From assembly GCA_010092775.1 (NCBI GenBank), contig JAADYZ010000056.1, forward strand, positions 1 through 24,959: DNA of 24,959 nucleotides, in the 5' to 3' direction. The stretch is from Chloroflexota bacterium. GTDB taxonomy: Bacteria > Chloroflexota > Anaerolineae > Aggregatilineales > UBA3940. Positions 1 through 7,130 of the stretch are shown one piece after another; position 1 is the stretch's first letter; each line of letters begins with the position of its first letter. The notes below the pieces were generated by a model, which saw only the letters and a program-made list of their open reading frames with translations, did no database searches and had not been told where the DNA came from. The position numbers and the translations under genes were made by a program.

Positions 1-968
1 GCGTTGAAGTGTCGCCACTCCTCCGTGATGCCCTTGGCCTCGTCGTGGCTAGGCTTGAGCTTCATGATGCTTTCGGCCAAAGTCTCTCGCAGGCGCTGTG
101 CGCGTTCCAGCGAGCCAAGCTCATCATCCACAGCCAAGAAAGGCAGCTTCATCAGGGGGCTGGCCACCAATCGCTGTGGATGATTCATGTTGCTCAGTGT
201 GCGCCTGGTCAGGCGATCGAATTCTTCGTTGTCAATCGTCGCCAGCGACAAGCTCGGATCGCTGCGAGCGACTTGCGTAGCCGCGTCCCGCAGGGCAGCG
301 CGTGAGACCCGCAGGTCTGGGGCAGATCGATAGACGATCCCGTCGACCGCCGCTGCAATCTGGCGACTGAACACCACCAGGATGATCACACTGGTCAGGG
401 TTTCGAAGAGGAGCAGGCGGAAGGCTGCCGAGCTTTCCGCCTGCACCAGCAAGATCAGCGCGATCTGCCCGCCGAAGATCAGGCAGCCGCCACCTGCCAG
501 CAGCAGCGAGCGCAGTGCATCGGGCAGCAGGGCCTCGCCATCATCGCGGGCATTGATCCAGGCAATGGCAAAACCCATCAGCACCAGGTCGATGCTTAGC
601 GCGACCAGCAGATCGGTGTTTGCCAGGATGTGCTGCGGGATCAGGATCATCATGGTTGTCATTAAGAAGAAAGCCGCCCCCAGGTAAGCCAGAATCAAGA
701 CGCGGCGGGTCTTGCTGATCGTCTGGGCCATCTGGTGAAGATTGGGGAGAGCTAAAGCCCACAGTGGCACGGTCAACAGGGCAACGTAGGGCTGCCATGT
801 GACGCGCTGGCCTGCGCTGTCGGCCAAGGAAACGCTGGCCAGGCCAATCGCATAGATCAGCAGGCCCAGCCCTGCATAGCGCATACCTGGCTTGTGCCAG
901 GCGCGCTCCAGCATGTAGAGGCCCATCCATAAGGTGAAGGCATAGACGGCGACTTGCAGAACAGACAT
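1..968 (-). CDS. Seven-helix membrane protein with cytoplasmic C-terminal region, 3' end outside window
   Basis: The frame stays open on the minus strand from an ATG at 968 to the window edge (322 codons seen, no stop). The first ~206 residues hold about seven hydrophobic helices (roughly 1-20, 29-49, 57-77, 89-110, 119-138, 146-175, 182-206). A soluble, mostly helical region follows, rich in Arg/Glu, with a patch RLVASPLMKLPFLAVDDE. I half-recall similar C-terminal regions in Chloroflexota proteins of unknown role, but I know no function. The layout (7TM plus cytoplasmic part) would fit a receptor or sensor; that is inference only. The start lies 12 bp after the stop of the VOC gene, so the two are probably cotranscribed. 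I see no sensor-kinase or GGDEF motif in the visible part. Confidence 0.75.
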   Translation of the reverse strand, partial: MSVLQVAVYAFTLWMGLYMLERAWHKPGMRYAGLGLLIYAIGLASVSLADSAGQRVTWQPYVALLTVPLWALALPNLHQMAQTISKTRRVLILAYLGAAFFLMTTMMILIPQHILANTDLLVALSIDLVLMGFAIAWINARDDGEALLPDALRSLLLAGGGCLIFGGQIALILLVQAESSAAFRLLLFETLTSVIILVVFSRQIAAAVDGIVYRSAPDLRVSRAALRDAATQVARSDPSLSLATIDNEEFDRLTRRTLSNMNHPQRLVASPLMKLPFLAVDDELGSLERAQRLRETLAESIMKLKPSHDEAKGITEEWRHFN

Positions 969-980
969 CAGGCTGCCGCG

Positions 981-1823
981 TTAGCCAACCATCTCGATGC
1001 GTGCTCCGTGGGTCTTCTCCAGGTCGAGCAGGCCCACGCGATCAATATCATCGGTATAGAGCTTTAATTGGAAGGGTGATGGCCCACGTTGGGTGAGCGG
1101 ATCGTGTAGTGGACTGTTCAAGCCAATCGGCATCATCAAAGTGAGGGTGGCGCCGGGCAGCGTATAGTCCAATCCGGCGGAGCCAGGCAGGTCGCTGCGC
1201 GTCTCAATGGGGCTGCTGTCGAGCAGCAGATTAAAAGGCTCGACTGCTTCGCCCAGTCCGCCCACCGCAACGATCAACCCAGCTATGCCGTTGGCCCCGT
1301 TAGGATGCTCCAGTTGATCGGGCAGGCGCAAATAGTTCTCCGTCACATCTTGGATCAGGAAGGGATAGGGCATCTCTTCGGGTACCGCTGACAGCCAGCG
1401 CAGCTCCTGGCCATCGGGGCGCATCCGTCCGCCTTCGGTCGGGCCGTGCAGCACCAGACCGCGATGGGCGGCCTCCTGCACCAGACCACTCATATCATCG
1501 GTGAGCAGAGCAAAATCAGACAGCCCTTCGCCGCGTGCCGCGTTACGGATAAATCGGTTCTTCAGGCGATCTTCGGGCGGGGACTCTGGCCAGCGCAGCA
1601 CATCGTAAAGCTCGATGTAACTACCATCATGAAAACCGATCAGTGCATTCTGCGAGATTCCATCGGTGTGTTGGCCACCCTTGACTACGTTGAAGCCCAA
1701 GTCAGTGTAGTCCACCATGGCTTCTTCCAGGTCTTTGACAACGATCACCGCGTGGTCGATCATCAGAGACGTGGCCGGTTGAATTACAGAGGATGATGTT
1801 GGCGTCGATGGCAGTCCGAACAT
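981..1823 (-). CDS. VOC/glyoxalase-like domain protein
   Basis: 280 residues. From about residue 21 it reads MIDHAVIVVKDLEEAM, then DLGFNVVKGGQH and GSYIELYDV. This is the opening beta-alpha-beta unit of a vicinal-oxygen-chelate fold, close to the Glyoxalase_3-like group (PF13468). The N-terminal His (HAVIVV) and the Glu of YIEL are the usual metal-ligand positions. A second, weaker module follows (IAGLIVAVGGLGEAVEPF, then LDYTLPGATLTLMMP). Enzyme class cannot be told: VOC proteins include dioxygenases, isomerases and antibiotic-binding proteins. The ATG at 1823 is preferred over the one at 1763 because GAGGAG sits 8 nt before it. It is followed after 12 bp by the seven-helix protein. The 120 bp upstream (1824-1943) hold a TATACT at 1873-1878 on the minus strand with no convincing -35. 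Confidence 0.8.
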   Translation of the reverse strand: MFGLPSTPTSSSVIQPATSLMIDHAVIVVKDLEEAMVDYTDLGFNVVKGGQHTDGISQNALIGFHDGSYIELYDVLRWPESPPEDRLKNRFIRNAARGEGLSDFALLTDDMSGLVQEAAHRGLVLHGPTEGGRMRPDGQELRWLSAVPEEMPYPFLIQDVTENYLRLPDQLEHPNGANGIAGLIVAVGGLGEAVEPFNLLLDSSPIETRSDLPGSAGLDYTLPGATLTLMMPIGLNSPLHDPLTQRGPSPFQLKLYTDDIDRVGLLDLEKTHGARIEMVG

Positions 1824-1943
1824 GTGATGCGCTCCTCGCTAGGCAGGATGAGGCCAGTCTTGCAGCATCTTAAGTATAACGCTGACAATGGTGAAACCCA
1901 TGCAGGGGCAGAGTCACAACCTCCGGTCCCCCTACTATAGAAT

Positions 1944-3992
1944 TCAGCATTCTCCTTCAGAGGTCAGATACCAGCTTTCGATGTTCCAGGTGGGGAAGTT
2001 CACTGGTCCATTTTCGACTCCGCAAAGGTAGCGTGAATAGACGTGGATGTTCACCCGCTGGAAGAGCGTCAGACTGGGAAGCTGCTCGACGTACAGCTCC
2101 TGAAACTCGTAGTAAATTGGCAGGCGATCCGCGTCGCTCAGTTGATTCGAGCCATCCCACAGCAGTTGGGTGGCCCGTGGATCGCACCAGCCGGAGCGGT
2201 TGGAGCCTTCGCCGCCATCATAGCCGTCGGGAATCTGTTCGCTGTAGACCAACTCAAAGCCCTCAGGTAGGTTGTCGGGCCGACCAAAACGTAGGAACGT
2301 ACTGAGATCGTCGGGATACACGCCAGCAGACCAGTTCGCTGGAATCGCTAGAGCAGCCAGTTGGTCGGCGTAGGTATCAGGGAGGGTATCGGCGACCCGG
2401 AATTCCCCTTCCGGTGTGCGATAGACATTCTGTCCGGCGAAACGAAACAAGGCGCCCGGATCAGTGCCGGCTCTTGAAGCATACTGGCCGATCTGGAAGC
2501 TGCGTGTGTTGAGCGGCCCATCGGCCCCAAACCAAACCGATGAGGGCAGCAGGTCGATTCGTAGGTCGATACCGATCTCAGCCATGTCCGCCTGCAAGAG
2601 AGTCGAAGTTTGCTCGCGTAGGGTATTGCCGCTGGTCGAACCGAAGCTGATTTCAAAGCGTGTTCCGGCTGGGATGACCCACTCGCCGCGCCCACAGGAA
2701 TATTCACCGCGAATCTCCTCCGGCGCGAACAACACATTGTCCTCGCCCAGCTCCCAACCGATCTCCGTCAATAAGGCGCGCGCTTGGTCCGGGTCATAGG
2801 GGTAGGCATCCTCAGTGGCGGGGTTCCAAGCCCAATGATCGCTGGGGAGGTAGCTGTTGAGGACATCGACTTCACCAAAAAGAATGTCCTCGGTCATGCT
2901 CAGTCGGTTTGTGCCGTAGGCCACAGCCTGCCGAGCACGCAAATCAGCGAAGAAGGGAAGCTGCCCGCTGCCCGAAGGTGGCGCCATGTTGAAGTCGAGT
3001 TTTTCCCATAGCGTGCCAGCGATGGCGTCAAACTGGATCAAATCCTGGTCAGCAGATCGCTGAATAAAGGGCAGTTGGGTGAGCTGCAAGCCATCGCTGC
3101 TCGCGTAGTCACAGTTGCCAGAGAATGTGGACGCCAGCAGTTGGTTGCTGTCGGTGATGAAGCGGAAGATCAAATTGGGCGTGCTCGCCTCTCCGCCCCA
3201 CCAATTGGGCACGGCTTCCAGCTCGACCCGTTCGCCCTCAATCCACTCCACAAAACGATACGGGCCCAGTACTGGGTCAGGTAGGCGGGCGTAGTCGCTT
3301 TCCAGAATCTCTGCAGGCGTCATGTCGCCCAAGACGTGTTCGGGCAATGGCGCAGAAAGAAAACTCTCTGATGTCAATGGTGGCAGGCTGTAGAACGGTG
3401 AGAGGATGCCCTGTTTGTAGGTCAGCCGTAGCGTGTGATCGTCGATCTTTTCCAGGTCGAAGCTCTCCAGGTCGGTGCGCGAAGTCGCGCCCGAGTCCGG
3501 GTCGAGCATGACACCATAGGTAAACAGGATGTCATCAACCGTAAAGGGTTCGCCATCTGACCAGGCGATCTGCGGGTTGAAGCGGAAGGTGACCGATAGA
3601 CGTCCATCGTCGAGGAATTCGGCCCCGCCATTTTCCAGCGTAGGGAACTGCTTATCGACCAACATCTGGGTCTCGTAACCATAGGCGCGATCGTTATATT
3701 GCCCGCGTGGATCAACCGCCAACAGGATGGTAGTCGTCACATTCATGACGCTGGCCAGGCCATAAAGCGTATCAGGCTCCTGGCTCACGCAGACGATCAG
3801 AGTATCCAATGTGGGGTCTCCGGTTGGCTCAGGGGGCCCTATGAAGCTATCCGGCGGCTCATCAACCTGCGTTGGCGTCACAATCTCGGTGACGACGATC
3901 GTCTCTATTTGAGGGTTGGCACATGCAGTGAGCATCATCAGGAATGCTAGAGTACTCGCCAGGGCCAGATTAACATGCTTAAATCGTATCAT
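1944..3992 (-). CDS. Peptide/nickel-type ABC transporter substrate-binding lipoprotein (SBP family 5)
   Basis: 682 residues. The N-terminus is a lipoprotein signal: basic MIRFKH, hydrophobic core, lipobox LTAC with Cys24, then a Val/Thr-rich linker (IVVTEIVTPTQ) usual for Chloroflexota lipoproteins. The body carries the family-5 (OppA/DppA, PF00496) signature WSDGEPFTVDDILFTYGVM near residues 143-161, and the usual late motif in which the ligand-enclosing lobe returns to the first lobe (LLWDGSNQLSDADRLPIYYE). The family binds oligopeptides, nickel complexes or sugars outside the membrane for an ABC importer. At 682 residues it is longer than OppA (about 540) and has several cysteines, including the penultimate segment EGEC. 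GAGGAGG lies 9 nt before the ATG. No permease or ATPase of an importer is adjacent, so it is an orphan or is served from elsewhere. Confidence 0.93.
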   Translation of the reverse strand: MIRFKHVNLALASTLAFLMMLTACANPQIETIVVTEIVTPTQVDEPPDSFIGPPEPTGDPTLDTLIVCVSQEPDTLYGLASVMNVTTTILLAVDPRGQYNDRAYGYETQMLVDKQFPTLENGGAEFLDDGRLSVTFRFNPQIAWSDGEPFTVDDILFTYGVMLDPDSGATSRTDLESFDLEKIDDHTLRLTYKQGILSPFYSLPPLTSESFLSAPLPEHVLGDMTPAEILESDYARLPDPVLGPYRFVEWIEGERVELEAVPNWWGGEASTPNLIFRFITDSNQLLASTFSGNCDYASSDGLQLTQLPFIQRSADQDLIQFDAIAGTLWEKLDFNMAPPSGSGQLPFFADLRARQAVAYGTNRLSMTEDILFGEVDVLNSYLPSDHWAWNPATEDAYPYDPDQARALLTEIGWELGEDNVLFAPEEIRGEYSCGRGEWVIPAGTRFEISFGSTSGNTLREQTSTLLQADMAEIGIDLRIDLLPSSVWFGADGPLNTRSFQIGQYASRAGTDPGALFRFAGQNVYRTPEGEFRVADTLPDTYADQLAALAIPANWSAGVYPDDLSTFLRFGRPDNLPEGFELVYSEQIPDGYDGGEGSNRSGWCDPRATQLLWDGSNQLSDADRLPIYYEFQELYVEQLPSLTLFQRVNIHVYSRYLCGVENGPVNFPTWNIESWYLTSEGEC

Positions 3993-4025
3993 GGGGGGTT
4001 GCCTCCTCGCTGTGGTGGTGCGAGG

Positions 4026-4054
4026 AGTATAGATGACGACCAGGGTTGTTACAA
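4026..4054 (-). promoter_or_regulatory. Sigma70-type promoter of the substrate-binding lipoprotein
   Basis: On the minus strand TTGTAA (4049-4054) and TATACT (4026-4031) are separated by exactly 17 bp. This would start transcription about 28 nt before the ATG at 3992, leaving just enough room for the GAGGAGG ribosome site. It is a match to consensus by eye only. Confidence 0.5.
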
Positions 4055-4099
4055 TGGCTATGACAGAACTTGCATGAGGCCTTTATCGAAGCGGTTTGC

Positions 4100-4125
4100 G
4101 TCTATCACATGATAGACAACTGTCT
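4100..4125. promoter_or_regulatory. Palindromic operator candidate between divergent genes
   Basis: GTCTATCACATGATAGAC (4100-4117) is an inverted repeat with 8-bp perfect arms around a central CA. A second inverted repeat AGACA-AC-TGTCT (4114-4125) overlaps its right arm. They lie about 45 bp upstream of the minus-strand promoter of the substrate-binding lipoprotein and about 190 bp before the DUF1328-like gene, in a gap of some 320 bp (3993-4313). The rest of the gap holds a short direct repeat CGCTTTTAT (4171-4179 and 4182-4190) and an extended -10-like TGCTATGCT (4272-4280) ahead of the DUF1328 gene; I see no gene in it. Confidence 0.4.
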
Positions 4126-4313
4126 GCTAATTCGCCATTTACAGCCCTGATATGTGTAAGATGATGGGGCCGCTTTTATGGCGCTTTTATTGTTTTGTGC
4201 TGGGACTGTCCTGGGCCAAGCAGGTCTCAATAAGAATTTAGGTCCGATTTGGACGGTGTTTAGGGCTAGACTGCTATGCTGGAAGAGAATTAAACGTGCA
4301 AAGGAGTCTATGT

Positions 4314-4493
4314 ATGTTAGGTGCTGCCTTAACCTTTATTCTGTTGGCGCTGCTGGCTGCTGTGTTTGGTTTTGAGATCATCGCCAGTGGATTCGCCACG
4401 CTTGCGCAGTTTGCGTTTTTCCTGTTCGTTGCCCTGGCTATCATTAGTCTGATCGCAAACTTTGTTCAGGGCGTCGATGACGCTGTCACCTAG
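4314..4493 (+). CDS. DUF1328/YtjA-like small membrane protein
   Basis: 59 residues from ATG 4314, with AAGGAG 7 nt upstream. The longer in-frame start at 4296 lacks a ribosome site. Two hydrophobic helices (about 3-22 and 27-50) are joined by a short turn, with the pattern LLAALLAAVFGF-type helix, a small-residue turn, then FFLFVALAIISLIANFV. This is the arrangement of DUF1328 (YtjA) peptides (LxALIAAxxGFxGIA...FFxFLxxFxxSLxxG), which are inner-membrane proteins of unknown function, sometimes stress-linked. The acidic tail QGVDDAVT is not typical of the family. It is a single gene: its neighbours on both sides run in the opposite direction. Confidence 0.7.
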   Translation: MLGAALTFILLALLAAVFGFEIIASGFATLAQFAFFLFVALAIISLIANFVQGVDDAVT

Positions 4494-4516
4494 ACTGGCG
4501 AGGTGTAATCGTAGCG

Positions 4517-4542
4517 AAATGCGGCCCTTTAGGGTCGCATTT
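4517..4542. terminator. Bidirectional hairpin between convergent genes
   Basis: An 11-bp stem (AAATGCGGCCC with GGGTCGCATTT, one G-U pair) closes a TTTA loop, 23 bp after the DUF1328 stop. A-rich and T-rich arm ends give a short U tract on either strand. A second hairpin, CCGCCT-GAGC-AGGCGG (4568-4583), lies between it and the stop of the alpha/beta hydrolase at 4613. The pair would stop transcripts arriving from both sides. Confidence 0.6.
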
Positions 4543-4612
4543 GATGTTTAGAAAACTCTGATGACCCCCGCCTGAGCAGGCGGCAGCCATCCTCCATGAG
4601 GCCGGCCTTGAA

Positions 4613-5692
4613 TCATTCATTCGCCTCATCTACGACTCGCCTGATCGCATCGACAACTACCTCAGGCTCGTCCAGAATAATCAAGTGGCCGCTGTTCTCC
4701 GCAACAATCACTTCGCCATCAGGTGTCAAGCTGGCTAACTCGCGCTGAACCGTTTGCCAAGTCTGCTCGGCCGCGCCGACTTCTTCGGCACTAACCGGAC
4801 CCGGAGGAATCCAATCTCCGCCGATGCCATGTGTAATCACCAGCAGCGGCACATTCGGCAGCGATGTGATCGGCTGAATGCTTTCGGCTGCATTGGCGCT
4901 CAATTGCGCTTCCTGGCGGGCGATTTGGAAGTAGGACCCACGATAGAGACTGAACTCCCGGATGGCGGCCTGAGCTTCGAGCGGGAACTGGTTGAATTGG
5001 TTGGGGAGCAGCCCCGCCGCCTGGTCGCCCAGCAACCGGAAGATGCCCAGCGTGGCAGCAGCAGACAGACCGTTGAAGACTTGATTGGCAGCAACCTGGT
5101 TAGTTTGGATCGACTGGGGCATGCGACTATAGAGATCGACGCTGGCTGAGTCCACCAGGACCATTCCAGCGACATCCTCAGAATACTGGTTGGCATAGCG
5201 CTGAACGAGTAGACCACCGAAAGAGTGCCCCACCAGCACAATCGGACCGTCGATATTCGTGGCATTCAGGAGGGCATGCAAATCACCCATGAGCTGGTCA
5301 TAGCTGCGTGTTGTGCCCCCAAGGCCCTCGCTCCAGGCATAACCAGCTCGATCATAGCTGCACACGCGCGTGAAGCCCGCCACCTCCTGCTGCACCAGCC
5401 GCCAATCCAGCGAGCTGCTGCCTCCGCCCGACTCCAAGACGACGGTCGGTTCGCCTTCACCCAGGCAGAGGATGTGCATCTGGCGACCATTGACCTGAAC
5501 CACAGTGCCCGGTGCAACAAATCGTCGGTTGGCGTTGTTGATCTCAATTTGGTTGTAGATGAAGCCTGCCACCCCTGCGATGACCAGTAGGAGGAGCAGA
5601 AGCGCAGCAATCCGCAAACCCCAATACAGACAGCCACGCCGTTTCTTCTTCGGCTTTTCACTTGTAGCAGGTTTTTGCTCGTTGTCACTCAT
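4613..5692 (-). CDS. Membrane-anchored alpha/beta hydrolase
   Basis: 359 residues. A basic stretch (KPKKKRRG, 14-20) is followed by one hydrophobic helix (about 22-46), giving an N-in membrane anchor with the enzyme outside. The alpha/beta-hydrolase domain follows: PTVVLESGGGSSSLDW (83-97, oxyanion region), RVCSYDRAGYAWSEG (109-123), nucleophile elbow GHSFGG with Ser157 (155-160), MVLVDSAS (177-184), and the C-terminal SGHLIILDEPE with the likely catalytic His336. The catalytic acid is probably an Asp after the sixth strand, near HGIGGDW. The substrate is unknown; relatives include esterases, lipases and haloalkane-type hydrolases. ATG 5692 is chosen over upstream 5770 because GGGAG precedes it and the extra 26 residues run through the terminator hairpin of prfA. 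Confidence 0.88.
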   Translation of the reverse strand: MSDNEQKPATSEKPKKKRRGCLYWGLRIAALLLLLLVIAGVAGFIYNQIEINNANRRFVAPGTVVQVNGRQMHILCLGEGEPTVVLESGGGSSSLDWRLVQQEVAGFTRVCSYDRAGYAWSEGLGGTTRSYDQLMGDLHALLNATNIDGPIVLVGHSFGGLLVQRYANQYSEDVAGMVLVDSASVDLYSRMPQSIQTNQVAANQVFNGLSAAATLGIFRLLGDQAAGLLPNQFNQFPLEAQAAIREFSLYRGSYFQIARQEAQLSANAAESIQPITSLPNVPLLVITHGIGGDWIPPGPVSAEEVGAAEQTWQTVQRELASLTPDGEVIVAENSGHLIILDEPEVVVDAIRRVVDEANE

Positions 5693-5739
5693 GATATGCT
5701 CCCTCGGTCGAATGCCGCCTGGGATGATTGTACTGTCAA

Positions 5740-5768
5740 AATGCAAAACGGACCGTCTCAGACGGTCC
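5740..5768 (-). terminator. Intrinsic terminator after prfA
   Basis: On the minus strand GGACCGTCT-G-AGACGGTCC (5750-5768), a 9-bp inverted repeat, is followed by GTTTTGCATTTTG. It begins 31 bp after the prfA stop and lies upstream of the hydrolase gene, so the two minus-strand genes are probably separate units. Confidence 0.65.
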
Positions 5769-5799
5769 ATTGTAGCTTGATGAGCAGTGTTGTCAGTCT

Positions 5800-6876
5800 C
5801 TAGGCTTCAGCGGCCTGAAGACGTTCAGCCTGATCTCGTGTGGCCAGTTCATCCAGAAATTCATCGATCCCGCCATCCATCACGATGGACAGATTATAGG
5901 TGGTCAGGTTGATGCGATGATCAGTGATACGGTTCTGCGGATAGTTGTAGGTGCGGATCTTCTCCGAGCGTTCGCCCGTGCCGACCATCGTGCGGCGTTC
6001 GGCGTCTTGCTCCTCGACTGCCTCTCGCAAGGCGATGTCGTAGAGGCGGGCCCGCAAAATCGCCATCGCTCGTTCCAGGTTCTGGGTCTTGCTGCGCTCG
6101 TCCTGGCACTGCACCACCAATCCGCTCGGCTTGTGGGTGATGCGGATGGCCGTGTCGTTCTTCTGGACGTGCTGGCCCCCTGCCCCACCTGCTCGATAGG
6201 ACTCCACCTCAAGGTCGGTTGATTTGACTTCGACGTCTACGGCTTCCATTTCGGCCAGCACCGCGACAGTGGCAGTACTGGTATGGACCCGGCCCTGGCT
6301 CTCGGTTTGGGGCACACGCTGCACGCGATGCACGCCGCCCTCGTACTTCAGGCGCGAGAAAGCGCCTGCCCCTTTGATCTTGAAGACCACTTCCTTATAG
6401 CCACCCGAACCGACGCCGATCTCGTTGCTGCTCAGGATCTCAACTTTCCAGTTCTGGTTCTCAGCAAAACGGGTGTACATCCGGAATAAGTCCGCCGCAA
6501 ATATAGCCGCCTCATCGCCACCTGTCCCGGCCCGGATTTCTATGATGACGTTCTTGTCATCGCGTGGATCACGAGGGAGCAGCAAGTGGCGAATCTCTTC
6601 GCTGAGGGTCTCTCTCTCGCCCTCAAGCCGCCGGATCTCGTCGTTAGCCATCTGGCGTAGTTCGCCGTCATCCTCGTTTTCGGCCATTTCCTTGGTGTCC
6701 TTGAGTTCATCCAAGATGGCACGGTAGGCATGATAGCGCTGCACAATCGGCTCTAGATTGGTCCGCTCCTGGCTCAATTCGGCCACCCTTTGGTAGTCTG
6801 TTGCCACCTCAGGGGTCGCCAAAAGGGTTTCAATTTCATTGAATCGACTGACGATTCCTTCAAGTTTCTCTAACAT
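5800..6876 (-). CDS. prfA: Peptide chain release factor 1
   Basis: 358 residues, the normal length for RF1, which reads UAA/UAG in the ribosomal A site and triggers peptidyl-tRNA hydrolysis. Visible landmarks: the N-terminal coiled coil (about 1-100); RAGTGGDEAAIFAADLFRMY (116-135); GVHRVQRVPQTESQGRVHTS (181-200) with the codon-reading tripeptide position P-x-T as PQT (189-191), which separates RF1 from RF2 (SPF); and the catalytic GGQ at 233-235 in GAGGQHVQKNDTA, whose Gln is the usual PrmC methylation site. ATG 6876 has GGAGG 5 nt upstream; the extension to 6942 has no support. No prmC is adjacent. Confidence 0.98.
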   Translation of the reverse strand: MLEKLEGIVSRFNEIETLLATPEVATDYQRVAELSQERTNLEPIVQRYHAYRAILDELKDTKEMAENEDDGELRQMANDEIRRLEGERETLSEEIRHLLLPRDPRDDKNVIIEIRAGTGGDEAAIFAADLFRMYTRFAENQNWKVEILSSNEIGVGSGGYKEVVFKIKGAGAFSRLKYEGGVHRVQRVPQTESQGRVHTSTATVAVLAEMEAVDVEVKSTDLEVESYRAGGAGGQHVQKNDTAIRITHKPSGLVVQCQDERSKTQNLERAMAILRARLYDIALREAVEEQDAERRTMVGTGERSEKIRTYNYPQNRITDHRINLTTYNLSIVMDGGIDEFLDELATRDQAERLQAAEA

Positions 6877-7024
6877 GATTCCTCCGATGCGTTGTCTCTT
6901 TTTGCTAACCGATAAAAGCTCGAATGAGCGAGACGAAAGCACGCATCGTTACTCCGGGCGACGTTTGAAATCCCAATGGGTTGGCATCATTGCTTTTCTT
7001 CATTCCAAAAAGATCAACGTTCAA

Positions 7025-7061
7025 ATTATACCAAACAGCACCAACGGCGGGTAACCGTTGG
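7025..7061 (-). promoter_or_regulatory. Extended -10 promoter of prfA with inverted repeat over the -35 position
   Basis: The minus strand carries TGGTATAAT (7025-7033), a perfect -10 with the TGn extension; there is no good -35. The position 17 bp upstream falls in the loop of an inverted repeat CCAACGG-N7-CCGTTGG (7041-7061). Transcription from here gives a leader of about 140 nt before the prfA ATG. The leader holds a 32-codon open frame without a ribosome site. The other side of the 6877-7130 gap leads into the glycosyltransferase gene, with GATAAT at 7111-7116 as a weak -10 candidate. Confidence 0.5.
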
Positions 7062-7130
7062 GTAATCTCGACAGGTTCTTAGCAAGTCATCCCTATTCTA
7101 TGGGTGCGCTGATAATCTGATTTCTTAAGG

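Noticed and set aside
9..687. Plus-strand open frames at 9-305 and 382-687
   Set aside because: They lie antisense to a clean minus-strand frame that continues to the window edge and encodes well-formed membrane helices.
6897..6995. A 32-codon minus-strand frame (MKKSNDANPLG...) in the prfA leader
   Set aside because: No ribosome site at a usable distance and no recognisable sequence; kept only as a remark on the leader.
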